Part shown: positions 36,256 to 47,040 of the stretch, in pieces
Numbering within the stretch: position 1 is the stretch's first letter
Layout of the letters: each line of letters begins with the position of its first letter
From: Tetraselmis striata
Lineage: Eukaryota > Chlorophyta > Chlorodendrophyceae > Chlorodendrales > Chlorodendraceae
Reading direction: 5' to 3'
Length of the DNA stretch: 64,000 bases
Assembly: GCA_006384855.1 (NCBI GenBank)
Contig: VCJN01003357.1
Coordinates: 1-64,000, forward strand
The notes under the pieces: generated by a model
Databases searched by the model: none
Told to the model about the DNA's origin: nothing
What the model saw: only the letters and a program-made list of their open reading frames with translations
Program-made: the position numbers and the translations under genes

Positions 36256-36649
36256 GACGGCCTGTGAAGCCCTGATCCCGCCTGCTGTCGCTGCGTTATG
36301 ACTGAAGTATGGCTAGTGTTCGCGAGTAACAGGAAACCCAATATACCCCTATGCTTCCTGTATCAGTAGGTCGCGCCGCTGCCGCTGTGCGTGGCGTTGT
36401 GAATGGTGGTGGCCGGCGCCGAGAGAATGGGCATGGGCAAATGGTGTAGCGGCCTACAGCGAGCCACACCAGCGCCAACAGGCACAGCGACGCCATAGCA
36501 CGTGGACGCGCGCGTACCTGTAGCGACTATCTGTATACTGCGTCAAATATGCGCACAGGAAGTCATCGTCCGGGCGGCCCACTAAAGTTTATGTGGCGAC
36601 AGCTACCGTATAAAGGAATATATTTCTAATTAATAACAAAGTTTACTTT

Positions 36650-36818
36650 AGCGGCTGAGAACCGCCGAAGCCCAGGAGCACTTGACCTCTCGCGCCAACT
36701 GCAGTCGCAGGTCGGGCATACACGTAGCCATCATACCATCATTGCCGCCTCATTCGAATAAACCCCGAAGGGCATCAAAACTAACCAGGTTAATCCGGGA
36801 CACGCCCGGTTGATATTG
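36650..36818 (-). mobile_element. SINE-like repeat, diverged copy
   Basis: Related to 62959-63123 and 63406-63562 (shared CACTTGACCTC, CGCCAACTGCAGTCG and GACACGCC blocks) but with insertions. It lies just left of the tandem array. Confidence 0.5.
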
Positions 36819-37098
36819 CCCGTTATTGCTACTACCAACTACATCGCCCGGTCGATATCTGTCCACCTGTGTAAAACTCACACAGAAATTATAGGATATG
36901 CGGAGTAGCTATTTGCTGTATTAATCCTATACCGTTATGGGTCGACCACTATAGATCGACGAATATACATTGGATCGTCGATCCAATACACGCGATAAAT
37001 CCTGCCGTGTTGTCAAAATGCGGTAGAGGGGTAATGTTAATATTTGGCTTTGCGTGCGTTGTCACTGCGTGCTCTGTGCCCCTACATGCTATTGAACT

Positions 37099-37590
37099 AT
37101 GCATGTGACGTACCGATTCATCATATTATTCGTGACTGATATTCTGAACCTGGCGGGCACACCAGTGTTCTTCATCAACCTGGGTCAAATTGGTCCAACA
37201 GTCTTGCAAGAACCTTTTATCATGTCAGCTTGTTGGCAAAGCTGCAATCACATCATCTTGCGATTCCTGCTTCTACGCAATCAGACGCAATCAGAGCAGC
37301 TGCTGGAAAAGCCATTACCCCGCAAGAAGTTGTCTCGGTCTCCCAGAGGCAGTCACACAGAAGAAACCACCATATGCCACGTAAGGAAAGTGCGCCTGGA
37401 AATTACTGCTATCGGCGACCCTGTGAACACACCCGACTCACTGCCATCGCAGGTTTACCAACCAATACATCTTTCAAGTAAAGAGGAACTGGCATTTAAC
37501 GTTGCAAGCCATGGGAAGAAAGCTGAAGACCGGCAATCTGCATTCTCAGCGGATGCCTCGCATTTCATGTCTCAGGTTGGAAGCTGCTAG
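37099..37590 (+). CDS. Conserved open frame of unknown function, unit A
   Basis: A 163-codon frame (MHVTYRFIILFVTDILNLAG...) that is also open in unit B at 45052-45546, where one codon is added (GPT becomes GPPT). In unit C the frame is broken. I see no domain, and an alternative frame also stays open, so the case for coding rests only on an in-frame indel and may be chance. Confidence 0.25.
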   Translation: MHVTYRFIILFVTDILNLAGTPVFFINLGQIGPTVLQEPFIMSACWQSCNHIILRFLLLRNQTQSEQLLEKPLPRKKLSRSPRGSHTEETTICHVRKVRLEITAIGDPVNTPDSLPSQVYQPIHLSSKEELAFNVASHGKKAEDRQSAFSADASHFMSQVGSC

Positions 37591-37887
37591 CCGCAGGTGA
37601 CATACCTCCAACGGATGCTCGCCGCCCATGTCAGACGCATAATTTCATCTACTTGGTAGAGTTTCTATCCGGAGGGGAGCTTCTATCTCTTGCTTATTTG
37701 CCACCTGCTGACAGGTGTCCCTGCTGGCTCCGCTGCATGTTACTGTACGCAAACTGAAGCAGCCTACAGAAGGGGCAGGCACAACGCTGTTAAAGGTGTG
37801 ATCCTCTGTTGCGGTCAGAAGGCGATAGCCTGGAGTGGGGCTGTTGTCAGAGAGTGCGGCGATTGAACAAAGTTTGGCATTACTCCG

Positions 37888-38019
37888 CTACTGGGATGTG
37901 AGAGGTGCGCAAGTCGAAAGCCCCCACCTTCCTGCATACTCAGTCGCAAGCGTGTGAAAGTAGGGATGGATAGAGCCAGGCGGCTCATCCGCACCCACTT
38001 CACAGCCACTCATTACAGC
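37888..38019 (-). pseudogene. FLV2 3' exon remnant, unit A
   Basis: Matches the fourth exon of FLV2 in unit C, with the pyrimidine-rich TTGCAG acceptor at the same place and the GCEVGADEP and GSIHPYFHTLA segments preserved. Exons 1-3 are absent because of the A/B deletion. The frame closes at 37888 in this unit. Confidence 0.75.
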
Positions 38020-38160
38020 CTGCAATGGCAAAAGAGGTGAGGAAGTGAGTGACTGCTATATGCGTACTAGGAAAGGTATGCATGTGTACCGTTGCATTGT
38101 ACGCTGGCCGAGCGCGGGCAAAGTTCAACTTCTCGCCAACTTCATGTGGAAAGCGATCAG

Positions 38161-38515
38161 TGAAATAATTGCGCACTTTACCGGAGCTGGCACGGGAGCA
38201 GCTGGGCAAGCTGCGAGGGGCCAGTTTCGTAACGGCTGGTGGGATCGGCGGCGGGCAGGAGTTTGTCATTGACGCTCTCAGCCGGGAGATGGCAAGCTTA
38301 GCATTCAGCCGCTAACATTTCCAGACTGCCGTTACAGCTTTGGGCTGGCGGCTATCACTGGCTTTCCGCCCTTCTGTAGCCAAGGGGCAGTCCAAGCAGG
38401 CTGTAGTATTGAACAAAAGGAAACTCCAGGGCGCATACATCCCCAATTTGAGGCATTTGGGTATGAGCTTGGACGGCAGTTGGTTAACCTCATGACGGAT
38501 TCAACCCATGCTGAC
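38161..38515 (+). pseudogene. FLV1 3' half remnant, unit A
   Basis: Homologous to 57981-58347 of the intact gene: ELAREQLGKLRGASF, then TAGGIGGGQE and, after a shift of frame, FGLAAITGFPPFC. The 5' half with the signal peptide and flavin-phosphate loop is missing; the left breakpoint is at 38160/38161. Two bases are lost within the GVGIQP-coding region (GAGCTTAGC for GAGCGTAGGC), so the frame is also broken. Confidence 0.88.
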
Positions 38516-39048
38516 TGGTGCAGCGTGTTGGCTATGGCATTTGCTGCACAACATAAAGGTACGATTGTAACTGTAACTGTGAATTGCGTTCCGGACAAAA
38601 TTGGCCGACTTTAATTATCAAAAACTTCTGACTGCTGGGCAGACAGGCGCACAAGAGTTAGGATTGATTTATCTTTTGTGCAGCATATATTGACAGAATC
38701 AACAGCAGTCTTTACCTTCGCAGATTTGCCCATGAGTATATCAACATTGTAGGATCAGGAAGTTTTAATACACGCTTTGTCTCAAAACCACGCTCAGCAT
38801 CTGATGTATGATGTACGATTTGAACATATTGCATGCACGAATTCTGCCCAGAACAAAAAATGTGCAGTGCGTTAGGATCTATTGCTTGCAGCTGTTCCCA
38901 ATGCTTTGTATAATCATATACCATAGACCGCGGAGACAAGTATTTCACAACATTGTTTACAATGGTCTGTATTGCATACAGCTACGTTATCGACCGCATA
39001 AGTGTCCAGTTAATAGCGCTACGTCCATGTATGACATGGCTACATGGA

Positions 39049-39053
39049 TTACA
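39049..39053 (-). terminator. Candidate poly(A) signal of ELIP unit A
   Basis: TGTAA on the minus strand, 38 bp after the ELIP stop codon; conserved in unit B. Confidence 0.5.
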
Positions 39054-39090
39054 CGTCCACAAATTTATTGCTATGTGAATCTTAGTTTGC

Positions 39091-39639
39091 TTAGAAGAGA
39101 GGGCTGCCCTTGATGGCCTCGTACGCCAGCAAAGAGGCGAAGCCGATCATCGCAGCGCGACCGTTCAGCATCTCAGCGCCAGGGGTGAATGGACCGAACT
39201 TCATCTGCTTCTTGCCCTGCTTAGCCAAAGGGATCAGTGACGCGGTTGTTAAGAGAGCCACGACGAAGATCATCGGGCCGGGGATGGACGAGAACTGTGC
39301 GCCGACAGTCTGCCCGGTGGATAGCTCGGCTCCGAGAGCGGCAGCGAAGCCGAGCATCGCCAAGCGGCCGTTGATGACTTCCGGGGCTGGACCAGAGAAC
39401 GCCATAGCGTCACCTAGGGCGACGCCCTTAGGAGCGGGCGGCGGAGGAGGAGTCGCAGGGGCAGACTCAGCCTTAGGAGCCTCGACCTTGGGAACCTCGG
39501 CCTTGGACTTCTCGCCATCAGCTCGGACGACGAAGCGAGCGGGGCGGGCGGAAGCAGCCTTGCGAGGTCGCAGGCAGTGGGCAGGGCGCACGGCGCCACG
39601 GGCGGCGATGGCAAATTGAGAGGACATGACAGTTGCCAT
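39091..39639 (-). CDS. ELIP: Early light-induced protein (ELIP), array unit A
   Basis: A 182-aa single-exon thylakoid protein of the chlorophyll a/b-binding superfamily. ELIPs bind pigments transiently and protect photosystems under high light or cold. The start at 39639 is chosen because the upstream in-frame Met (39789) would run the frame through the TATA box. Residues 1-40 are a basic, Ala-rich chloroplast transit peptide ending VVRA. Residues 41-72 are an acidic then Pro-rich linker. Helix I (about 83-104) carries EVINGRLAMLGF, helix II (about 121-139) is GPMIFVVALLTTASLIPLA, and helix III (about 152-175) carries EMLNGRAAMIGF; the E..NGR motifs bind pigment and lock helices I and III. 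A TATA box lies about 92 bp upstream and a TGTAA signal 38 bp after the stop. Convergent with the FLV1 remnant. Intact. Confidence 0.95.
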   Translation of the reverse strand: MATVMSSQFAIAARGAVRPAHCLRPRKAASARPARFVVRADGEKSKAEVPKVEAPKAESAPATPPPPPAPKGVALGDAMAFSGPAPEVINGRLAMLGFAAALGAELSTGQTVGAQFSSIPGPMIFVVALLTTASLIPLAKQGKKQMKFGPFTPGAEMLNGRAAMIGFASLLAYEAIKGSPLF

Positions 39640-39730
39640 CGTGGTAGAAGGTTGGAGATTATAGTACGTGACCAAAGAGTGGTAACGAGGGCGGATATTG
39701 AAGATGGTGCCCCTATCAGAAGGTGGTGAC

Positions 39731-39741
39731 CCTTTATATAG
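39731..39741 (-). promoter_or_regulatory. TATA box of ELIP unit A
   Basis: Minus strand CTATATAAAGG, about 92 bp upstream of the start codon. The same box is present at 47681-47691 in unit B. Unit C has a TATATATA version near 59604-59616. Confidence 0.75.
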
Positions 39742-40159
39742 CCTGCAGTGTGTGTGCTTACTGTCGGCTCGCTGCAGTGGGGGCCGCACGAAGGCGCCGC
39801 AGCAATTCTAGAACTCCGAAAGCCACCCTGGGGCTCCCCTTCCGTGCTGTCTTCACTCTGCTGTCGACCGTCGGTTTCGTCGTTTCGAGCGCGAATTCCT
39901 GCCCGAAATTCGCGCCACGTCACTATAGGTATGCGTGCCAGCAGAATCTACCGAAAAGTGTAGCAATATGATGGTACGTCTAAGCATGTGCAAAGTACGA
40001 GAAACGGATACTATGGGGACAACTACAAGAATACCCGTCGACGAATAACAAATATTCGGCACCCGGAAGCGTCCCGCTGTCGTGGCAGCGTCGGCGCAAT
40101 ATGATAAATCCATGCCGCGACGACACCGCCACCGCCGAAGACATCGTCCTGGTACCGGT

Positions 40160-42117
40160 GTGAATTACAAAAAGGGCAGTTCCGCCCCCATAATTAGAAA
40201 ATCAGCACAGCAAGCCGCCTAAAAGCGGCCCGCATCCCGCATAAGGCGGGATGGATGAGTGATGCGCACACGGTTCAGAGTCCGGGCCACGCGTGCACGT
40301 GTGTGTGTGTGGGTGATCCTCGGACGTGCTGTGCAGCTTCAGCAACGGGATGGCAGACGAATCTGCGCCGTTTGATGAGGTAGCGAGCGCGCTCTCAAGC
40401 GGCCACCAAGCTCAGGACCCCGAGGAAATCTCTTGCGAGCAAGGCCTCCTGGTGAGCCCGGGTGATGCACCGAGTGCCCCGCGATGAGAGGGCACCCCGA
40501 TCCGCAGCCAAGCATGCGATACCACGCACTGGGCGGTGCACCCCCTTGCTCACCTCACCCACTGTGCCGAAGACCATTGATGCCCGTGTACTCCGACATA
40601 TCAAGGATGTCTCGAAGAGGACCGTTCTGTCTGGGCTCCGTGTTGTGCCACGCCGCATCCCGCGCAGCCAACCCCCGTTGTATGTCGCCCAACAGGGAGC
40701 GCTCAAATTGATCCATAGCCGTGGCCCGGGGCACTGAAGTGTACTTGACCCCGTACCGCATAGTCTTGAACTCCAGCAGCGTGGACTTCAAGCTCCGGGG
40801 ATCATAACTCCCGGTCACGACGTTGAACGCCGGAAGGGAGAGCTCTGCGTCCGGCACTAGGTCCTTGAGTTCATCCCTGGATACGGTGTTGCCGAGAGGC
40901 ACTGCCTGCTGGAACAAGTCATCCACATCCCGCCGTACCGCGATACCTAGGTCGTGAACACAGTGATCGCGGAAGGCATCTGCGATAGCGTCGTGCTGTA
41001 ACTACACGCCAGTGAGCGTCTCCAGGCGCCGGGAGGTTCATGAGCGCGTCGCCGTATAGGTCAACAGTGACGGGGTTGTGCTCCGTCGAGGGCAGAATGA
41101 TCTGGCACCCAACCACCGGGGCCAAGCACGAGCTAGGCAGAAAGAAGTACCCGGCAGCGACCTCCCGCAGCTCATGCGGAGTCATGGCTGTCCGCGCGGT
41201 GGGGATGGCCACTGTCCACATGCCTGACGCCGCGTCGAGCTGGTTGAACAAGATCCGTTCCCTACATGTGGCAGGGAGAGCGTACACCACATTTCGAAGC
41301 AGAGAGTTGGTGGCCCGGTCTAGAAATGTTGTCAGCTCCTTTTGCGAGCCCGACACAGCCTCCACTTCCCGCTCCATCTGGCGTGCATCTGCGTCGCCGA
41401 GATGGCCAACAGTAGTCGCTTGGAGGCGGCCCCACGCCTCGCGCATCTCCGCGGCGTAGCTGTCCGACCCATGAGCATCGTTTAGGAAGTGGTCATACTG
41501 GCGGGCCGCGGAAGAATTTGCGTTGAAGCTGCCTCGGCCAAGTACGGACCCGAGCTGTGGGTCGAAGAAACCAGGGGTGGGGGTGTTGGTGCCGGAGTTC
41601 CTAGTCAGGAACCTTGGGAGGATGGCATTCATGCAGCCGATGAAGGCGGCATCACGAACGGTAGCCATGCGGCGGATGCCAGCTCCCTTCAATCGAGTGG
41701 GGAGGTGAAGCATGCTGCGCGCCCTGGCCACTGCATCCTCGCTCAAGGTAGCCACCTCCGCTGCCATGGGGTCGGGGTCGTGCAAAAGCTCCGCCAAGAA
41801 ATCGGTGACCACCGGATTGGTGTCGGTGCCGTACGTGGAGGGATCAAAAGAGACCCCTAGCACCCGTTCGACCGCCGCGAGGATGGTGGCATCCACCGCC
41901 TCCGCAAAGGCCTCCACCTCGGACGGAAGACAATTGCGGAGCCAATACCCCGCCTTGTGTTGCATGCAATGCTTGAGCAGGGACCATGCGTGGTGATGCA
42001 AGCAAGGCGTGGGTGTACCGACGGCTTGGCTTGGCAGACATAAGCTTGCTCAGGCTAGCGTCCACCTCCTCTCGTAGCTCCTCCGCCTTGCCGCGCATGT
42101 ACGCCTGCAACCTATAT
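40160..42117 (-). mobile_element. LINE-1-family copy, unit A, with TSD
   Basis: Bounded by the 10-bp direct repeat TGGTACCGGT (40150-40159 and 42118-42127). The minus strand has a long coding region (40919-42001 and flanking frames) typical of the part following reverse transcriptase in algal LINE polyproteins: LPTRLKGAGIRRMATVRDAA, FLDRATNSLLRNVVYALPAT, PGDAHWRV. The 5' part with endonuclease and reverse transcriptase is absent, so it is a truncated, broken copy with a few interruptions. The 3' end reads GTAATTCACACC. Assignment to a LINE rests on the common 3' end, 5' truncation and target duplication, since no RT motif is visible. Confidence 0.65.
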
Positions 42118-42689
42118 TGGTACCGGTAGTAGTGACGACGACTCGCGATCAAATGCGATATGAAGTCCAATAGCATGTCAATGGTCATTGTACTTTGCGA
42201 TCCTTGTTCCCGCTATGCGGCGGCCCCTTTTGTAATCCGGGCTTACCTCTTTTGGCATGCCTTCTGACCCTTTTTTTCCGGTCAGTATGATGTCCGAACA
42301 CTTTGCACTAAAATCCTGTAACCTCCGCAGCTCACGGCTAATCGTATTGATTCCGGGTTGGGCGCCCTCCGCGGTCCGGTGATAAGGTGTGTGCAGGTAC
42401 TTTCTCCTGATGGAGCCAACGTCTGAATAACCCCGTGCAATCTCTTTTTGCCGAAACCGGAGATTTCCGTAATTCCGAAAAACATACCATTTGCTTCCGA
42501 TAGCGCTGGATAGATGCCTTATTAGCTGCCGTGCTACTTTGTCCCCGTTTAAATCATCCGAATCCCGTAACCCGAACATAGATGTATTTTCTTCCGGCGC
42601 CCCTGCGCAGTCTGATGAGTTCCGGATTTATTCTCATCCGTATCCGGTGGTGTTCGCCCACGAGGTTCTCGTCGTTGTCCGGGGGATCT

Positions 42690-42860
42690 GCGTTTATTTT
42701 TAAATGCCAAGCTTGATCTGTTTTTGTCTCCCGACTTAGTTGGGGTGATGTGGGTACCCTTCCTAGGTTCATCATACCCTGCCCTCAACTTCTGCCTCTC
42801 GCCCGCCTAGGCCACTGCTACTACCCTTGGGGCATGACACAGTTTTACGACCTATTTACT
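42690..42860 (+). repeat. Dispersed repeat, unit A
   Basis: Matches ELP4 intron 7 (27900-28085) and 51530-51690 in unit B. Unknown family. Confidence 0.7.
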
Positions 42861-43164
42861 GGTGCTGATGACTTCGCTGAAAAACACGTTGATCTTCCCC
42901 ATTTATGCCCCAATTTAGGCTATTCTTGCCCTTTTGGTGTGTATTTCGGCATTGATGTTGTTTGCAGTACCCTTCCCTGTATTCCAGTCGCTTGCCTTGC
43001 CTTGTTTTGTGGCTGGACTTGCCGGAATATAAACGGACCATATATATTTTCTTTGCATGGGGGTGACTTGATGTCATCTCCGTTTTCTAATCCTTGCCTC
43101 GCAGGGCGATCAAGACCGGGCGCAGCCCGTGCGATGGATGCAGCGCGTCGCCTGTGCATCGCCT

Positions 43165-44053
43165 TCACATTGTGAGAGGCATGTGACCATCTGGCGCCGT
43201 GGAGGAACTCAGACAGAAAATGAGACATGGCCAAACGCTATGCCTCCGCCGTTGGCTACTGCCCCGGAAATCTGTACTTAGCGGGATGTGCAAACATTTT
43301 TTGCTGAATGTTGGCATCGCCATCATCATGGACGCAAGACGATGCGTAACGGGAGCAGATATGCGTTCCCAAGGGACTTGCCGCATGCGTTATCGCTATT
43401 GGCGAACGCCATGCGTGAGGTGGGGGTGCCCAAACACGCCAACCCCGTGTATGCTGCGAGCGTCGTCAAACATTTGAGCGGATCCAAGCGTTACCGGGTG
43501 AGCTGGCCTACAGCAGTTGCGGTGCAGCTGTGCCTTTGGACTACGCAACCTTGGTGGACCTGGTCCAATTCGTGGACAGCAACCTGATTTCGCGGGCCAC
43601 CACTGATGGGGTGAGCATTGCCGTTGTGCATCACATGTTTACATGGCGTTGTATTTGTGGGGTGCCGCCGCTTGCGGCTTTGAGGCTGGCACCATGGAAC
43701 TGACATGGTTCCTGATGCACGGCGCGGATCTGTTGCCCGCCTGGGAGCTGACTGTTGTTGGTCGCCTGAACGCGCGGATGATCGTGTTTATTTTTGTGGG
43801 GAGAGGGGGGGGGGGTCGCTGCTGCACCCCGAGAAACCTGCCGGCTCACAGCGGCGTCGTGGGGCTGGGTCTGCTGCCACCCGGTAGCGAGCTGCTCTGC
43901 TCGCTCTGTTGCGTGGGCAGTTAGGCTGCTGCCATGGCTTACGCCAGATGGCCGTCGGTAGATTTTCATTTCGTCCCAGGAAGGTTGAACGTCCTGCCGG
44001 TTTCCAAGCGCATGGCATGAGCATTGCCGCCATGAATTTCCGTATTAAAGGGC
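43165..44053 (+). mobile_element. Tyrosine-recombinase element fossil, unit A
   Basis: Plus-strand coding-like pieces match those of unit B (52010-52950): ALSLLANAMREVGVPKHA, LDYATLVDLVQFVDSN and LTWFLMHGADLLPAW. The copy stops abruptly at 44053 against the minisatellite, before the C-terminal block that identifies the family in unit B. It looks broken in several places. Crypton-like or DIRS-like origin cannot be decided. Confidence 0.4.
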
Positions 44054-44279
44054 ACTCGAGCCCACTATAGGTCTGAAGTAAACAAACAACTCTTTCACTG
44101 CCCGGATTTTCACGCTCAGAATTGCCATTTGGTGACGTTTAAGGGGTCTGCAAGTCCCAAAACATGTTTTCAAACTTTGTAGCCCAATGTTAGGCCCCAT
44201 AACAGGCACCTAGGTGCAACCCATACTGCCTCAGACTCGAGCCCACTATAGGTCTGAAATAAATAAACAACTCTTCGTT
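44054..44279. repeat. 181-bp minisatellite, about 1.2 units (unit A)
   Basis: Same unit as 53160-53702, but only about one copy. Confidence 0.85.
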
Positions 44280-45051
44280 ATAGCGTTTCCCCAAATCAGG
44301 AGACTTTTTTGCTCGCGATGCAAGGAAATTTCTGGGATTCCGCAGTAATCACTGCTTTGGCACAATGCCTATCTTTCCTCCCACACCTCCCGCGCTGCGT
44401 CGTGGCAGTAGTGCATTGGAAGGACTTCAATATGGGTCATTCTCATGGTGAAGCTTGGGTCATATAGCGCGTCGCGTGATATGCTACCAATGGCCTACAA
44501 TTTTAGGCCCTTTTGCGCACTGACAAAACTGTAGGGGTAGCGGCGCGTGCACGAATGCGATGCCACGTCATCTCCCAAATGGCACGACACTCCCACAATT
44601 TATTTATTTACTATCATATCATCCGTGCGTAAAAGCTTGGGGGCATGCGCATCCCCATGAAGCTGAAACGCGTGCAATCGCATTGTGCAAGTTTCTGTTG
44701 ACAAGCGGCAAGCGTTTTTTATTTCACTGTCAGCGGAAAAAGAGCACTACAGAAAATGATGCATCAGCGCGACGTTTTGGAGGGTGCGCTGCAACAAAGG
44801 TCATGGGACCTATGCTTCAGTATGAGTAGAAGACTATACGTAGTTTGGGCTATATGCTAGTGTGCAGCGATATGCCCACATGCAGATTCGTGGAGGGGCA
44901 AACTTTTGATGGAACCATGTACACTAGATCGATCCAATACATGCGATAAATCCTGCCGTGTTGTCAAAATGCGGTAGCAAGGTGTAAAGTTATTATTTGG
45001 CTTTGCGTGCGTTGTCACTGCGTGCTTTGCGCCCCTACATGCCATTGAATT

Positions 45052-45546
45052 ATGCATGTGACGTACCGATTCATCATATTATTCGTGACTGATATTCTGA
45101 ACCTGGCGGGCACACCAGTGTTCTTCATCAACCTGGGTCAAATTGGTCCTCCAACAGTCTTGCAAGAACCTTTTATCATGTCAGCTTGTTGGCAAAGCTG
45201 CAATCACATCATCTTGCGATTCCTGCTACTGCGCAATCAGACGCAATCAGAGCAGCTGCTGGAAAAGCCATTACCCCGCAAGAAGTTGTCTCGGTCTCCC
45301 AGAGGCAGTCACACAGAAGAAACCACCATATGCCACATAAGGAAAGTGCGCCTGGAAATTACTGCTATCGGCAACCCTGTGCACACACCCCACTCACTGC
45401 CATCGCAGGTTTACCAACCAATACATCTTTCAAATAAAGAGAAACTGGCATTTAACGTTGCAAGCCATGGGAAGCAAGCTGAAGACCGGCAATCTGCATT
45501 CTCAGCGGATGCCTCGCATTTCATGTCTCGGGTTGGAAGCTGCTAG
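45052..45546 (+). CDS. Conserved open frame of unknown function, unit B
   Basis: A 164-codon counterpart of 37099-37590 with one inserted codon. Function unknown, coding status doubtful. Confidence 0.25.
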   Translation: MHVTYRFIILFVTDILNLAGTPVFFINLGQIGPPTVLQEPFIMSACWQSCNHIILRFLLLRNQTQSEQLLEKPLPRKKLSRSPRGSHTEETTICHIRKVRLEITAIGNPVHTPHSLPSQVYQPIHLSNKEKLAFNVASHGKQAEDRQSAFSADASHFMSRVGSC

Positions 45547-45715
45547 CCGCAAGTGACATACCTCAAACAGATACTTGCCGCCCATATTAGACGCATAATT
45601 TCATCTACTTGGTAGAGTTTCTATCCGGAGGGGAGCTCCTATCTCTTGCTTGCCACCTGCTGACAGGTGTCCCTGCTGGCTCCGCTGCATGTTACTGTAT
45701 GCAAATTGAAGCAGC

Positions 45716-45970
45716 CTACAGAAGGGGAAGCACAACGCTGTTAAAGGTGTGATCCTCTGTTGCGGCCAGAAGGCGATAGCCTGGAGTGGGGCTGTTGTCA
45801 GAGAGTGCGGCGATTGAACAAAGTTTGGCATCAATTTGCCGCTGGGATGTGAGAGGTGCGCAAGTCGAAAGCCCCCACCTTCCTGCATACTCAGACGCAA
45901 GCGTGTGACAGTAGGGATGGATCGAGCCAGCCGGCTCATCCGCACCCACTTCACAGCCACGCAATACAGC
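45716..45970 (-). pseudogene. FLV2 3' exon remnant, unit B
   Basis: Counterpart of FLV2 exon 4 (RGCEVGADEPAGSIHPYCHT). The upstream exons are deleted. The frame stays open to 45716 but has no start context. Confidence 0.75.
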
Positions 45971-46110
45971 CTGCAATGGCAAAAGAGGTGAGGAAGTGAG
46001 TGACTGCTATATGCGTACTAGGAAAGGCATGCATGTGTACCGTTGCATTGTACGCTGGCCGAGCGCTGGCAAAGCTCAACTTCTCGCCAACTTCATGTGG
46101 AAAGCGATCA

Positions 46111-46465
46111 GTGAAATAATTGCGCACATTACCGGAGCTGGCACGGGAGCAGCTGGGCAAGCTGCGAGGGGCCAGTTTCCTAACGGCTGGTGGGATTGGC
46201 GGCGGGCAGGAGTTTGTCATTGACGCTCTCAGCCAGGAGATGGCGAGCTTAGCATTCAGCCGCTAACATTTCCAGACAGCCGTTAAAGCTTTGGGCTGGC
46301 GGCTATCACTGGCTTTCCGCCCTTCTGTAGCCAAGGGGCAGTCCAAGCAGGCTGTAGTATTGAACAAAAGGAAACTCCAGGGCGCATACATACCTAATTT
46401 GAGGCATTCGGGTATGAGCTTGGACGGCAGTTGGTTACCCTCAAGACGGATTCAACCCATACTGA
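46111..46465 (+). pseudogene. FLV1 3' half remnant, unit B
   Basis: Homologous to 57981-58347 of intact FLV1 with the same left breakpoint as unit A, so the deletion predates the A/B duplication. It carries the same 2-bp loss and further substitutions. Confidence 0.87.
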
Positions 46466-47040
46466 CTGGTGCAGCGTGTTGGCTATGGCATTTGCTGCAC
46501 ACCATAAAGGTACGATTGTAACTGTAACTGTGAATTGCGTTCCGGACAAAATTGGCCGACTTTAATTATCAAAAACTTCTGACTGCTGGGCAGACAGGCG
46601 CACAAGAGTTAGGATTGATTCATCTTTTGTGTAGCATACATTGACAGAATCAACAGCAGTCTTTTACTTCGCAGATTTGCCCATGACTATATCAATGTCG
46701 TAGGGTCTGGAAGTTTTAATACATGCTTTGTCTCAGTACCACGCTCCGCATCTGATGTATGATGTACGATTTGAACGTATTGCATGCACGAATTCTGCCC
46801 AGACCGAAAAGGTGCAGTGCGTTAGGATCTATTGCTTGCAGCTGTTTCCAATGCTTTGTATAATCACATACCATAGACCGCGGAGACAAGTATTTCACAA
46901 CATTGTTTACAATGGTCTGTATTGCATACAGCTACGTTATCGAACGCATAAGTGTCCAGTTAATAGCGCTACGTCCATGTATGACATGGCTACATGGATT
47001 ACACGTCCACAAATTTATTGCTATGTGAATCTTAGTTTGC

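Larger units (their letters stand above)
36979..44930. repeat. Tandem array unit A (7.95 kb)
   Basis: Repeated as unit B (44931-54352) and, for its left and middle parts, unit C (54353-about 60203). By eye A and B differ at only a few percent of bases. Order: conserved reading frame, last exon of FLV2 (minus), 3' half of FLV1 (plus), ELIP (minus), LINE-1, dispersed repeat, tyrosine-recombinase fossil, 181-bp minisatellite, common tail. Confidence 0.92.

Noticed and set aside
39110-39619. 169-codon frame on the plus strand, repeated at 47060-47569 and partly at 58920-59492
   Set aside because: It is the antisense shadow of the ELIP genes and is open because of their codon bias.
43199-43477. 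Independent host gene in the right part of unit A
   Set aside because: The same pieces in unit B continue into a tyrosine-recombinase-like block, so they belong to a mobile-element fossil.
37099-46500. CRISPR array suggested by regularly spaced repeats
   Set aside because: The repeats are kilobase-scale tandem units of a eukaryotic locus; no short repeat-spacer array exists in the window.
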